Shown here: in pieces, positions 43,108 through 52,223 of the stretch
Position numbering within the stretch: position 1 is the stretch's first letter
How the letters are laid out: each line of letters begins with the position of its first letter
Source of the DNA: an uncultured Caryophanales bacterium
GTDB taxonomy: Bacteria; Bacillota_I; Bacilli_A; RFN20; CAG-826
Reading direction: 5' to 3'
DNA length: 64,000 nucleotides
Assembly: GCA_902464635.1 (NCBI GenBank)
Contig: CABQKC010000008.1
Coordinates: 8,754-72,753 of the forward strand
Program-made: the position numbers and the translations under genes
The notes under the pieces: model-generated
The model's input: the letters and a program-made list of their open reading frames with translations, nothing else
Databases searched by the model: none
Told to the model about the DNA's origin: nothing

Positions 43108-45168
43108 CTATCTCCCAGGAAGCTGAAGCGTGCTGTCTATTATTTTATCATTTTCTTCTTCTCTTTGCTTTTCGTTTTGTTTGCATATACGTATATTTTT
43201 AATGCAAATGTTCACCTTTTTTGCCTTGTCTGCATGAAAATAGAATTCAATCTTAGAAAGACTCTCAATTAATGATTTATCAATTTTAACCTGACCTTCT
43301 GAACCATCTAAAACATTACTTAGATCTAGATAAAATGTCTTATAAGCAGAGGTTACTTCTTTACTCAATGAATTGAATTTATAAATATTCCCATTGATTC
43401 TAAATAAGGCACCCATGAATGAAACGCTTCTATTAGATTTAATATCAATAGCTAAATATGGGTAATAGGCAAGCCTATGGAAACAGCCGGACAAACCTAG
43501 GTTAAACGCGATAGAGGAATAAAAATAAGAATCATTAGTAATCGAGGTAAGGTATCTTAGTTCCCCATCCTGTACATTAATTGTTCCAGCTTGGTTCCTT
43601 ATATATTCGCCCATTTCGAAAGTAGGAACATTAAATCCCCCACCTACACTCGCACCGAAATTATTTTCCATAATAGACGGGAATCTTAACCCTGAAATTA
43701 TGTAATCTAAATCAAATAATTTCCTATCGACTTCGGAGTAAAAATTCCTGCACGGGCTTAATGGATATCCTTTTATGCTTCTACAGTCACATAAATAAGA
43801 GTAATGGGTAAAAGCATAAGTGAAATATATTGGTTTTTTTACATAAGGTGAATATATTCTTATTTTCTTTGATTCAATAGAAATAGCCTTGGCTAAATAA
43901 AAAACCTTATCCTCATTAGCAATGGTAAAACCAAAATATTCTTTACCTAATTCTAATTCATCATCTTTTATATCCAGTTCAAGAAGTATTGAATTACGCT
44001 CAATTTTTATATCTTTTACAAATGGATAATTAAATCCATTAGACCCGTATACATTTCTTTCTAAAATAAATGCAATTCTAGAGGCCACTTCCCCTTTGCT
44101 AACTGTATGAATTGGATGGTCTACTTGATTGCCGTCTTTTACTAACCATTTTGGATAAATATCAAAGACAGGAACATAATAAACATATTTAATGGACAAG
44201 GAAGAAATTGCTTCTTGAATATAAAATAAGCCGCATCCATCTCCATATGGGTAATATTCATCCGCAATACCTAAAACTACAAAGGGGATTTCTTCTTCAA
44301 AATAATCCCTATAAGAATAGATTAGGGAAGTTAGAGCCTTTTTAAAATATTGTCCCGAAGCGAAATCAAAACAAGAATTCTCACCTTGATAATAGATGAT
44401 AGATTTAAATTTCAATCTTTTTAAAGGGGCTATTTTTTCATTATAGAATCCTGACTGCTGGGTATAATTACCCGGACCAAAACTATTCCACCTGGATTTA
44501 TCTTCGATGTATTTACCACTACTTAGAAGATAAGACTTTATCTCAGGAGCATTCTCAATCGTATTTTCATCAAGCAAAGAATCAATTGATATTCCTCCAG
44601 TAGAAGCAGAAATTGTTCCCAAAGGATAATTTAGGTTTGGGCAAAGTCTTTCTAGGGTCATGCTAACTAAAGCGCTTGATTTCAGCAACACGTCCCCTTT
44701 TAATTTCTCCCATTTGCATTTTTCGCAAATATCATTTTTGGGCTTAATAGGTCTATTGATATACCCTTCCTTGGTTACATCTTCGTCTTCTAGATTGAGA
44801 ACATATAATTCTTTTCCTTTAACGTTTCTAATTGTCTTTTCCTTATCTTCCATCATGGATAAAGAAATAGACATATTGGATTGACCTATGAATAAAAATA
44901 AATCGCCACAATAAATAGGAGATATTTCTATATTCTCTTCATCTGAAGTTATTCTTAATGAATATGGATCAAAACTTCCCTTTAAAGGAGGAAAAGAGAT
45001 TTTGAAATCGCCTCCATCGAGATTTATTTTTAAAGGAGAAATCTCTACTAGGCTAACTAGATTAACTAGCTTTGCCTTGATAGTTTTATTGCAACTATTC
45101 CCCCATACTGAAAATACTTCATTTTGTTGAAATACCATGTATGGAGAAAAGATGGAGGCGAGTTTCAT
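43108..45168 (-). CDS. Sialate O-acetylesterase-like SGNH hydrolase
   Basis: 686 residues, no signal peptide. The SASA-type SGNH domain is clear: IGQSNM (Ser97 nucleophile), YYQGENS (block with the conserved Glu) and a later HP-x-H block (DHPIHTV). The first 85 residues are a beta domain as in the family, and about 200 residues of beta-rich sequence follow the catalytic part. Family members remove O-acetyl groups from sialic acid or acetylated glycans. With GH20 next to it the target is probably an O-acetylated host glycan inside the cell. Confidence 0.85.
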   Translation of the reverse strand: MKLASIFSPYMVFQQNEVFSVWGNSCNKTIKAKLVNLVSLVEISPLKINLDGGDFKISFPPLKGSFDPYSLRITSDEENIEISPIYCGDLFLFIGQSNMSISLSMMEDKEKTIRNVKGKELYVLNLEDEDVTKEGYINRPIKPKNDICEKCKWEKLKGDVLLKSSALVSMTLERLCPNLNYPLGTISASTGGISIDSLLDENTIENAPEIKSYLLSSGKYIEDKSRWNSFGPGNYTQQSGFYNEKIAPLKRLKFKSIIYYQGENSCFDFASGQYFKKALTSLIYSYRDYFEEEIPFVVLGIADEYYPYGDGCGLFYIQEAISSLSIKYVYYVPVFDIYPKWLVKDGNQVDHPIHTVSKGEVASRIAFILERNVYGSNGFNYPFVKDIKIERNSILLELDIKDDELELGKEYFGFTIANEDKVFYLAKAISIESKKIRIYSPYVKKPIYFTYAFTHYSYLCDCRSIKGYPLSPCRNFYSEVDRKLFDLDYIISGLRFPSIMENNFGASVGGGFNVPTFEMGEYIRNQAGTINVQDGELRYLTSITNDSYFYSSIAFNLGLSGCFHRLAYYPYLAIDIKSNRSVSFMGALFRINGNIYKFNSLSKEVTSAYKTFYLDLSNVLDGSEGQVKIDKSLIESLSKIEFYFHADKAKKVNICIKNIRICKQNEKQREEENDKIIDSTLQLPGR

Positions 45169-45173
45169 TCTAA

Positions 45174-46439
45174 TTAATTATCTTTCTTTCTTTTAATAGC
45201 AACAACGCTTAAGCCTACTAAAGCAACTACTGCAGCAATAGAAGAACCAACAATCGTACCACCGCAACCGCCTTTAGTTTCTACATTTGATGTAGTTGGT
45301 TCAGAAGTTGAAGTTGAAGGTGTTTCAGCTTTTTTGGTAAGAGAAATTGTAAATCCGACACTTCCGCCTTCAGTTGTCAAAATGAAAGTCCATCTACCTT
45401 CACCAAGCTTTTCTAGATAATCTTTGGAAATGGTAACTTTATTTCCATCAACCGTGTAATATTGGGATAATAATTCATTAACGGCCTGCTTAATGCTAGT
45501 AACTTGTTCACCATATAAATTGAAATCGATAGTAACATCTTCTCCTAAAGTTGCATCTATAACATTATTTTCAATTGTAGGAGCCTTGTGTTCAGGATCA
45601 GTTGGTTCTGGATTTGGGGTATATGGCTTTTCATCGAGGTTTTCTAAATGGATATTGTCATAATAAGCATCAGAAACACATGATACCAAACTAACATAAC
45701 CATAGTTTTGGGCAGTCTTCTTTGTAATTGTAGTTTTTCCTAAAACGTGACCGTTTATAGAAATGCTGAATTCTGTATCAATAACTGAAATCTCAACTTT
45801 TAACCAGGTATTGACCGCGCCTGCAAAGTCAGTGAAATTACTTGCATTATATGGAGTGGCTTCAGCAGTCCCATCTGCATTAGTCATTTCAACATTCATA
45901 AAGGAAGCATCAACGCTTCTATATGCTTGGACTCCAAAGCTACTAGCTTCCCAGCTTCTAACTACCATCATGACATTGGTGACGCCATTATATCTGCCAT
46001 CCATTGGTTTTCTGAAATTAAAACCAGTCCAGGCACCAGTTGGAACAGTTTGGTATAAGTCATAAGACAATTTGAAATTCTTGACGTAGATATCCTTCAT
46101 AGTCAAATAGAAGAAGGATTCCATATATGAAGCTGTATCTACTCTTAATACTTTATTGCTAGGATCAGTTGGACTTTCTGTTACATAAAATCTATTAGCC
46201 TGACCTGCGATTTCGTTATTGTCGCCAGTCTTTTCATACCACCCATTAGTCCATTTGGCATTGATATCGGCCCTAGTGCCTTCGTTTTGGGTTTCGATTG
46301 CATAAGATTCAAAATCCTCATCGAAATTTGGTGTCAAATCTGCTTCTTCCGCTTTAGTAGCAACGGCATTGCTAGAAAGTGAAGAAAGTAAAGCGAATGA
46401 CGAGATTGCCCCTAACATCAAAATTAAATTCTTTTTCAT
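45174..46439 (-). CDS. Surface protein with LamG-like domain and GGCGG C-terminal anchor
   Basis: About 421 residues. The signal MKKNLILMLGAISSFALLSSLSS has no lipobox. A concanavalin/LamG-like beta-sandwich spans about 40-275, followed by a beta domain (about 285-375). A Ser/Thr-rich linker then leads to a C-terminal signal: KGGCGGTIVGSSIAAV, a membrane helix and KRKKDN. The same end occurs in the 48802 protein. The start is the ATG at 46439, with AAAGGAG upstream; a TTG at 46460 would contain that site. It probably binds glycan at the surface. Confidence 0.82.
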   Translation of the reverse strand: MKKNLILMLGAISSFALLSSLSSNAVATKAEEADLTPNFDEDFESYAIETQNEGTRADINAKWTNGWYEKTGDNNEIAGQANRFYVTESPTDPSNKVLRVDTASYMESFFYLTMKDIYVKNFKLSYDLYQTVPTGAWTGFNFRKPMDGRYNGVTNVMMVVRSWEASSFGVQAYRSVDASFMNVEMTNADGTAEATPYNASNFTDFAGAVNTWLKVEISVIDTEFSISINGHVLGKTTITKKTAQNYGYVSLVSCVSDAYYDNIHLENLDEKPYTPNPEPTDPEHKAPTIENNVIDATLGEDVTIDFNLYGEQVTSIKQAVNELLSQYYTVDGNKVTISKDYLEKLGEGRWTFILTTEGGSVGFTISLTKKAETPSTSTSEPTTSNVETKGGCGGTIVGSSIAAVVALVGLSVVAIKRKKDN

Positions 46440-46456
46440 ATATGTAACTACTCCTT

Positions 46457-47851
46457 TCAATTTTCGTAGTTAAGTAAATCAATTAATATAGATTCCCCTG
46501 GCTCTAAATCTAACTCCAAAGAAGAACCCTTAACCTCTTCTATAGAGGCATTTTGGTATTTATTCGCCCTGACATAACTAGAGAAGTTTAACTTGGCTTT
46601 CCCTTTGTTAGTCAAAGAATTATTGAATACGTAATAAGCACTTTTTCCTCCATGGTCAAATACCCCGATAAGTAAATCGGATTCAGTATCAACGTTTTTA
46701 AGTTCGCGGAAAGAAGTAACGAATTCTGCTTTTTGTTCGTTAGAGAACGCAGCAGGAGAAGAACCAAATTGCATCAAGGCAACTCTAGAAGAAATCATCA
46801 ATATTTCATCCATAGAAGCAATTTGTTTGTTTATGGATTGAAAATATGGGAATAATTCAGTCTTTTCGCCATTTTTATTAACAAAATTGCCTCTCCAAAG
46901 GGCGTCATCTACTTCATATGGGGTCATATAGCAGAAATATTGGATTCCCTTCGCCCCATAAACTAGATTGGAACCTATTTGCCAATCGATTTCAACTTTA
47001 GTAGGAACTCTTACTGTCCAACTATCAAATGAGCCTGCTTGGATAAATGGCCAGAAAGGAACTTTATACTTATTTGCTAATTTTGATGCTAGATATAGCT
47101 GATCAAAATAGCCGCCAGATACAGATGGGAATTCTTTTCTTAAACCATAGAAATCAAAACTAAGTACCTGAGGTTGTACGGTTTTTAAAAATGATTCTAG
47201 ATATTGTTCATAACTAACTGGCTGTCCAGCAATCCCACTAAGTTGATCGCTAGTCGCATAGTTAGGGAATAAATTAACATAATAGCAATATTTGGAATAA
47301 TAGCTTCTAAAAGCCTTCCTTCCGCTTACTAAACCTTGGAATTTGTTCAAGGCTGGTTCATCTGTAATCAATGAACCTCCATATGATTTGTAGGAAGCAA
47401 ATTCATCCATGGCTTCCTTAAATGCATCAATGTCCTCACTTAATGCCCCTACTCTTTCATCTCTAGGAAGATAAACTAAACCATTATCTTCTGCTAATTT
47501 AAGAGCCCTTTTGATATTGGTCATTGATAAACCAGCAGTTTCATATAATCCATATATTGAATTAAGGCCAGCCTCTTTAATCATGGCAAATTGTTCTTGA
47601 TTAATATAATCCTTATCACCCATCGACCAAGGGGAACACCATCCACTAATAGGCATTGTAGTCCTATCTAAAGATGGAAAAGTATATGTGAATAAATTTA
47701 CTTCTTGGTTGAGTTTTAGTTTCTCTTCATTGTCTTTAGAAGAATTTGTTTCTTTTTCTTCGCTAGAGGAACTAGAAGTAATTACTTGTCCACCACAGCT
47801 AGTCAATGTTAATAAAAGAAACAAGGCAAATGGCTTAATAGATTTATTCAT
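46457..47851 (-). CDS. TIM-barrel lipoprotein, unassigned glycosidase-like
   Basis: 464 residues with lipobox (FALLFLLTLTSC-type signal after MNKSIKP). The barrel-like part has GLNSIYGLYE, NGLVYLPRD, GGSLITDEPA (Glu165 as acid/base candidate), YVNLFPNYA, LSFDFYG, PFIQAGSF and GIQYFCYMTPYEVDD. It is a clear paralogue of the 52224 protein. The start is the ATG at 47851 with AGGAGG 9 bases upstream and an ATGA overlap with the permease stop. The in-frame extension to 47962 reads through that gene and is rejected. I cannot assign it to a numbered family. Confidence 0.75.
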   Translation of the reverse strand: MNKSIKPFALFLLLTLTSCGGQVITSSSSSEEKETNSSKDNEEKLKLNQEVNLFTYTFPSLDRTTMPISGWCSPWSMGDKDYINQEQFAMIKEAGLNSIYGLYETAGLSMTNIKRALKLAEDNGLVYLPRDERVGALSEDIDAFKEAMDEFASYKSYGGSLITDEPALNKFQGLVSGRKAFRSYYSKYCYYVNLFPNYATSDQLSGIAGQPVSYEQYLESFLKTVQPQVLSFDFYGLRKEFPSVSGGYFDQLYLASKLANKYKVPFWPFIQAGSFDSWTVRVPTKVEIDWQIGSNLVYGAKGIQYFCYMTPYEVDDALWRGNFVNKNGEKTELFPYFQSINKQIASMDEILMISSRVALMQFGSSPAAFSNEQKAEFVTSFRELKNVDTESDLLIGVFDHGGKSAYYVFNNSLTNKGKAKLNFSSYVRANKYQNASIEEVKGSSLELDLEPGESILIDLLNYEN

Positions 47852-48735
47852 CCTTTTAGTCCTCCTGTAGTAACGTTGGTCATTATTTGTTTTTGGAATG
47901 CGATGAAAATAATGATTATTGGGAGCATCGAAAATAGCATCAATGCAAATAAGGCAGGCCAATTAGCGTCATATTGCATTTGATTTACATAAGCCTGTAA
48001 TCCTACCGCCAAAGTCGGATTATTCTTTAAATATAGGAACGGTGTGTAATAATCGTTCCAGAATCCGATGAAATTAAGTATCCCTAATGGAATTAATGAA
48101 GGTAAAACCATTGGGAGCATGATCTTAATAAATACGGTCAATTCATTCGCCCCATCTATATAAGCTGATTCAGCATAAGACCAACTTATTGATTTAAACG
48201 CCCCATATAGCAATAGGAATTGGAAACCAAATCCACCGGAATAGAGCAAGATTAGGGCCAATATGTTGTCATATAACCCAAGGTCTCCGATTAATTTATA
48301 GGTTGCAGATGTTGATCCAATCGTAGGAACAACCATGACCATAACAGCCAAAATATATAAAGCGTTTCTTCCAAAGAATTTGAATTTGGCAACTACATAG
48401 GCAACGCAAGATGCACTAGCTAAAGAAAGAAGAGTTCCAATTGTAGCAATAAAGAAGCTACGTAATGTCATTTCCCAGACATTAGAACCCATCATTTTCC
48501 TATTCAAGACGGTTTTTAGATTAATCCACCCATTTGAGAAATCTTTTGGCCAACTCCATACATCCTGGAAGAATTCGGCATTAGTCTTAAACATATTAAG
48601 AAACATCCAGACAAAAGGAAAAATTAGACTTGCCGCATAGATGAAAAAGACAAAGAACATGATGCCCTTGGCTATCCTTAATGATACAGGGTCCCTCACG
48701 CTTTTGCCTTTTTTGATATTCCTTCTTATCTCCAT
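47848..48735 (-). CDS. ABC sugar importer permease, MalG type (operon B)
   Basis: 295 residues, six predicted helices. The coupling loop is SYAESAYIDGANELTVFIKIMLP and the C-terminus is TTGGLKG, as in the operon A subunit. It follows a hairpin after the large surface protein gene and overlaps the downstream TIM-barrel gene by four bases. Partner of the MalF-type subunit at 51270. Confidence 0.9.
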   Translation of the reverse strand: MEIRRNIKKGKSVRDPVSLRIAKGIMFFVFFIYAASLIFPFVWMFLNMFKTNAEFFQDVWSWPKDFSNGWINLKTVLNRKMMGSNVWEMTLRSFFIATIGTLLSLASASCVAYVVAKFKFFGRNALYILAVMVMVVPTIGSTSATYKLIGDLGLYDNILALILLYSGGFGFQFLLLYGAFKSISWSYAESAYIDGANELTVFIKIMLPMVLPSLIPLGILNFIGFWNDYYTPFLYLKNNPTLAVGLQAYVNQMQYDANWPALFALMLFSMLPIIIIFIAFQKQIMTNVTTGGLKG

Positions 48736-48751
48736 AAATGTTTCTTTCTTC

Positions 48752-48783
48752 CCTAGGAGGCATAGATAACTACGCCCCCTAGG
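48752..48783 (-). promoter_or_regulatory. Hairpin after the large surface protein gene
   Basis: CCTAGGGGGC and GCCTCCTAGG on the minus strand pair over 10 bp with one G-U, around a 12-base loop. No T-run follows. It lies between the surface protein stop and the next permease, and probably stabilises or limits the transcript. Confidence 0.55.
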
Positions 48784-48801
48784 AATAATTGTTATTTTGT
48801 A

Positions 48802-51216
48802 TTATTTTTCTTTTTTGCGTTTAGCGGCAATTATACCAATTGCACCTAGAACGCTAACTGCAGCAATAGAAGATCCGACGATTGCGCCACCACATCCTCC
48901 TTTGCTAGTTGAACTAGTTTCAGAAATGGATGGGGTTGGTTCTACGCTATCTTCGCTTGTAGATGGGGTTGGAGCAGATGAGGATGATGATTCAATTGGT
49001 TCAGTAGCCTTTTCAATTACATGGAGTGTAACTGTCTTGGTTTCAGAATAATCTTCGCTATCAAAAGCTTTATAGGTGAATGTTACATCTCCAGTAGTTG
49101 CATCACCTTTAGCAACATAGCTAAATGTACCATCTTCATTAAAGGTTAATGTGCCCTTAGAAGCAGTGTTGTCTTCTACTAATTGATATGTAAGGGTTTC
49201 TCCTTCATCTTCATCAGTAGCAACGACTGCTTCAGTTAAAGTTTCTCCAGCATTTACATTGAAAGAGGCATCTACTGCAACTGGAGCTTTATTTGGAGTT
49301 TCTCCATCAAGGTTAGTTAGTTTGATATCATCGATCCAGAAATTACCACCTGCAGTTGAAACAAATGAAATATATCCGGCAGTGTCCCAGTTATATCTAG
49401 TTAGAATCGGATTTCCTTCAGCATTTGCAGGATTAGTTAACCAAGTTTTTACTAAGCCATCTTCAGCCCTGATATGGACTTTCATCATAACGTCCTTATT
49501 GGCTTCGTTTAGCATCAATGTATCAGCGCCACACCAGCCTCTATCACCAGCTTGTCCATTTAGGAGAGAATCGACTGTATCAACACCGAAATAAATTAAT
49601 CCAGAACTAGTGAATGGGTCGCTTGGATTTTCTTTTCCTAGCGAAACACCAATCCAAGTAGAAGCAGGGGTGATATTGCCGTCATCATCTTCTTCTAGTT
49701 GCTGTTTCTTGCAGGTGAATTCTAAATCAAAGTTAGCGTATTCGTGCTTGGTTGCAAAATAAGATCCATCAGCAGAATCTTTGAATCTAACCATGCCGTC
49801 TTCTTGAATGTAGACATGTCCGTCTTCTTCGATAACATTGCCACCACTTAAGGCTGTAGATTTATAAGTCCAGTTATGGTCAATCTTGCCACCTTCAAAA
49901 GTTGGGGCCAAATCACGTCCAGACTTAACTACTCCTTTGTAATTAGAAATCTCTATTTTCGAAATCTTACTAGAAGTAGTACCGTTCCCTAAGAAAGCAA
50001 TTCCAACTCTTCCTTCTCCAAAAGTAGTGACAGAAGAAACACTTTTTGCTCCAAATGTACCTGTAACAGTATATGAAGTTCCATCATATGTAATAGAAGA
50101 CTCTAATTTTGCTGTAGTTCCATCTAAGGAAGTTTCTCCTAAAGATTCGCTAGCTTTAAGTTCGCCACCGACATATAGAACTAGCTCGTTAGCAGTCCTG
50201 TTTTTCCTAATTCCAACAAAATTAGCAGTTGTTGCATCGGCTACTTCTCCATTTAGGCCTGTAGCAATTCCAATAGCCTTTTCTCCTAATGTTTCAAGAG
50301 CCAGTGTAGCAGTCATGGAAACGACTTTATTAGATTTTTCTCCTCTTGTATAAGATGTCTTATAAATAATGCCAGCCCCAGTGTCTGGAGAAGAGGCGAC
50401 TAGATATTTAGCAGGATCATTGCGAGTATATTTAGCTTGGTTAATCATAACCGAGTCCATGACAAACTTATCAGTTCCAGGAGTCTCGAAATCTTCTTCA
50501 ACAACATAGGCTAAATTAGCTAAATCTTTATTATCGGCAAGCCCAACTTTGATATTGTCTAAAGTGACGGAGCCAGTAAAAGAATTACCCATGAAGGCAA
50601 CATAGCCACTACCAACAGAAACAAAAGAACCAGCGGTCCAATAGCAAATCAAGGCAAATTCTCCACCAGTCACTTTTCCATAAAGTTCTGCTGAGCCATC
50701 GGCATTGAAAACCATTCGATATGAACCATTAACATATGTATTGAGTGCTTGCCACTGCGTTTGAGCACCTGCTGCAGTAAAAGGTAGTTTTCCCGTTGCT
50801 GTATTTGCAATGTTTCCACTTAGTTGAAGCATTACCATATCGCCCCAGCATCCACCAAAATTAGAAGCACCTTTGCCAATGCATAAGTAGCCTCCACTAT
50901 CATAATCGGAGGTAGAGAATTCTACGACGGTAGATTTGCCTTCGCCAACAGCCAAGGGTTCCTTTGTCCTAAAAAATCCATCGTTATAGTTCATCGTTGA
51001 TAAGGTGACGGAGCCACTTTTATCAACGAAATTAAATGCCCCTCCGTTTCCTTTTACGACATCAAAAGTTTCAGTTGGGATACCATTAGGAAATCCTTCG
51101 CTAACTGTCGAGTCGAGGAATGTTGCGGCTGATGTCGCTTTCGGTTGAGATATCCCTGCTGCAATTGCGCCCAAGGCAAGTAGCATTCCAGGAATTAATA
51201 GTAATTTACCTTTCAT
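48802..51216 (-). CDS. Large surface protein with glycan-binding-like domains and GGCGG anchor
   Basis: About 804 residues. Signal peptide MKGKLLLIPGMLLALGAIAAG without lipobox. Three LamG/DUF1080-like beta domains span roughly 25-230, 245-440 and 450-640. A tandem-95/cadherin-like repeat follows (NKAPVAVDASFNV, then DEDEGETLTYQLV, about 650-745). Then a Ser/Thr/Glu-rich linker and the C-terminal signal KGGCGGAIVGSSIAAV, helix, KRKKEK. The ATG at 51216 is chosen by the AAAGGAG site and the signal peptide. It sits between the two permease genes, as the modular lipoprotein does in operon A. Confidence 0.8.
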   Translation of the reverse strand: MKGKLLLIPGMLLALGAIAAGISQPKATSAATFLDSTVSEGFPNGIPTETFDVVKGNGGAFNFVDKSGSVTLSTMNYNDGFFRTKEPLAVGEGKSTVVEFSTSDYDSGGYLCIGKGASNFGGCWGDMVMLQLSGNIANTATGKLPFTAAGAQTQWQALNTYVNGSYRMVFNADGSAELYGKVTGGEFALICYWTAGSFVSVGSGYVAFMGNSFTGSVTLDNIKVGLADNKDLANLAYVVEEDFETPGTDKFVMDSVMINQAKYTRNDPAKYLVASSPDTGAGIIYKTSYTRGEKSNKVVSMTATLALETLGEKAIGIATGLNGEVADATTANFVGIRKNRTANELVLYVGGELKASESLGETSLDGTTAKLESSITYDGTSYTVTGTFGAKSVSSVTTFGEGRVGIAFLGNGTTSSKISKIEISNYKGVVKSGRDLAPTFEGGKIDHNWTYKSTALSGGNVIEEDGHVYIQEDGMVRFKDSADGSYFATKHEYANFDLEFTCKKQQLEEDDDGNITPASTWIGVSLGKENPSDPFTSSGLIYFGVDTVDSLLNGQAGDRGWCGADTLMLNEANKDVMMKVHIRAEDGLVKTWLTNPANAEGNPILTRYNWDTAGYISFVSTAGGNFWIDDIKLTNLDGETPNKAPVAVDASFNVNAGETLTEAVVATDEDEGETLTYQLVEDNTASKGTLTFNEDGTFSYVAKGDATTGDVTFTYKAFDSEDYSETKTVTLHVIEKATEPIESSSSSAPTPSTSEDSVEPTPSISETSSTSKGGCGGAIVGSSIAAVSVLGAIGIIAAKRKKEK

Positions 51217-51269
51217 GTGATTTTTCACTCCTTTCAGTAAATATACAAACGGGCTATTGCCCAAAATAA

Positions 51270-52220
51270 TTAATATTCAACGGCAGGAAAGAACCTCTCC
51301 AATAGCCACTTAATTAATTGGATTAATGGGATACCTATGACGGTAAATATCATTCCAACAGCGGCAGCTTTATATAATTGATTTGCATTAACTAAATTCA
51401 TGATAAATAAGGCAATAGTAGAAGAGAGTCCGTCATATGGCCCTCCTCCTGTTAATAACATCGGTTGCAGGAAGAGAGTAAAGATGACAGATACACCAGA
51501 AACAAACAAAGTAGTAATTGTTCCTGAAATCATTGGGGTTACAACTTGGACAAGCTCTCTCCACAACCCAATTCCATCCATTTTCCCGGCTTCGAAAATA
51601 TCGCTAGGAATGCGGTTTATCGCGCCAGAAAGCAAGACGACGTTATAGCCAATCCCAGCCCACAAACAATAGAAGAGAACCATCCACATTACAGTTGATT
51701 TATCTCCTAACCATCCGTTTTTAGGAATTATTCCACCTAGTCCTATGGCTTTAAGAATTTCATTGACTGGTCCGAATGTTGAATCAATCATGAACGAGAA
51801 TGACATGGTCAAAACAACAACGGATATAATGTTTGGAAGGAAGAATATAACCCTGAAAGCTTTAGATCCAGGCACCTTCTTTTGAAGGATATAAGCACAG
51901 AAAATAGAAACCGGAAGCAAGACAAAGTTATTGCTCAGGAATAGGTATATGGAATTTATGATTGAATTCCTTAAATCGGGCTCGTCTGGACTAGTTAATC
52001 TTTCAAATGCCCATTTGTAATTATCTAAGCCTACAAATATCTCTCCTAATTCATAGTCTAATCTTTGGAAAGACATTACTATCGTGTCGATGTTAACGTA
52101 AGCCCAAAAAACAAGGAACTGCAAAAGAGGATAGGCAATCATGCATATAATGAAGATTATCCTACCCCAATTATGCTTTTTCTTGGGTTTATGTAATTTT
52201 AACGTTTCGACCTCATCCAT
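51270..52220 (-). CDS. ABC sugar importer permease, MalF type (operon B)
   Basis: 316 residues, six predicted helices, basic cytoplasmic N-terminus (KLHKPKKKHNWGR). Coupling loop DIFEAGKMDGIGLWRELVQVVTP. It follows the TIM-barrel lipoprotein gene by 3 bases. The pair with the 47848 subunit forms the channel of the operon B importer. A tiny GGGC-N4-GCCC hairpin (51251-51262) follows it. Confidence 0.9.
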   Translation of the reverse strand: MDEVETLKLHKPKKKHNWGRIIFIICMIAYPLLQFLVFWAYVNIDTIVMSFQRLDYELGEIFVGLDNYKWAFERLTSPDEPDLRNSIINSIYLFLSNNFVLLPVSIFCAYILQKKVPGSKAFRVIFFLPNIISVVVLTMSFSFMIDSTFGPVNEILKAIGLGGIIPKNGWLGDKSTVMWMVLFYCLWAGIGYNVVLLSGAINRIPSDIFEAGKMDGIGLWRELVQVVTPMISGTITTLFVSGVSVIFTLFLQPMLLTGGGPYDGLSSTIALFIMNLVNANQLYKAAAVGMIFTVIGIPLIQLIKWLLERFFPAVEY

Positions 52221-52223
52221 AAT

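Noticed and set aside
47852..47962. 37-residue N-terminal extension of the TIM-barrel lipoprotein
   Set aside because: It would run through the ribosome site and hide the lipoprotein signal peptide.
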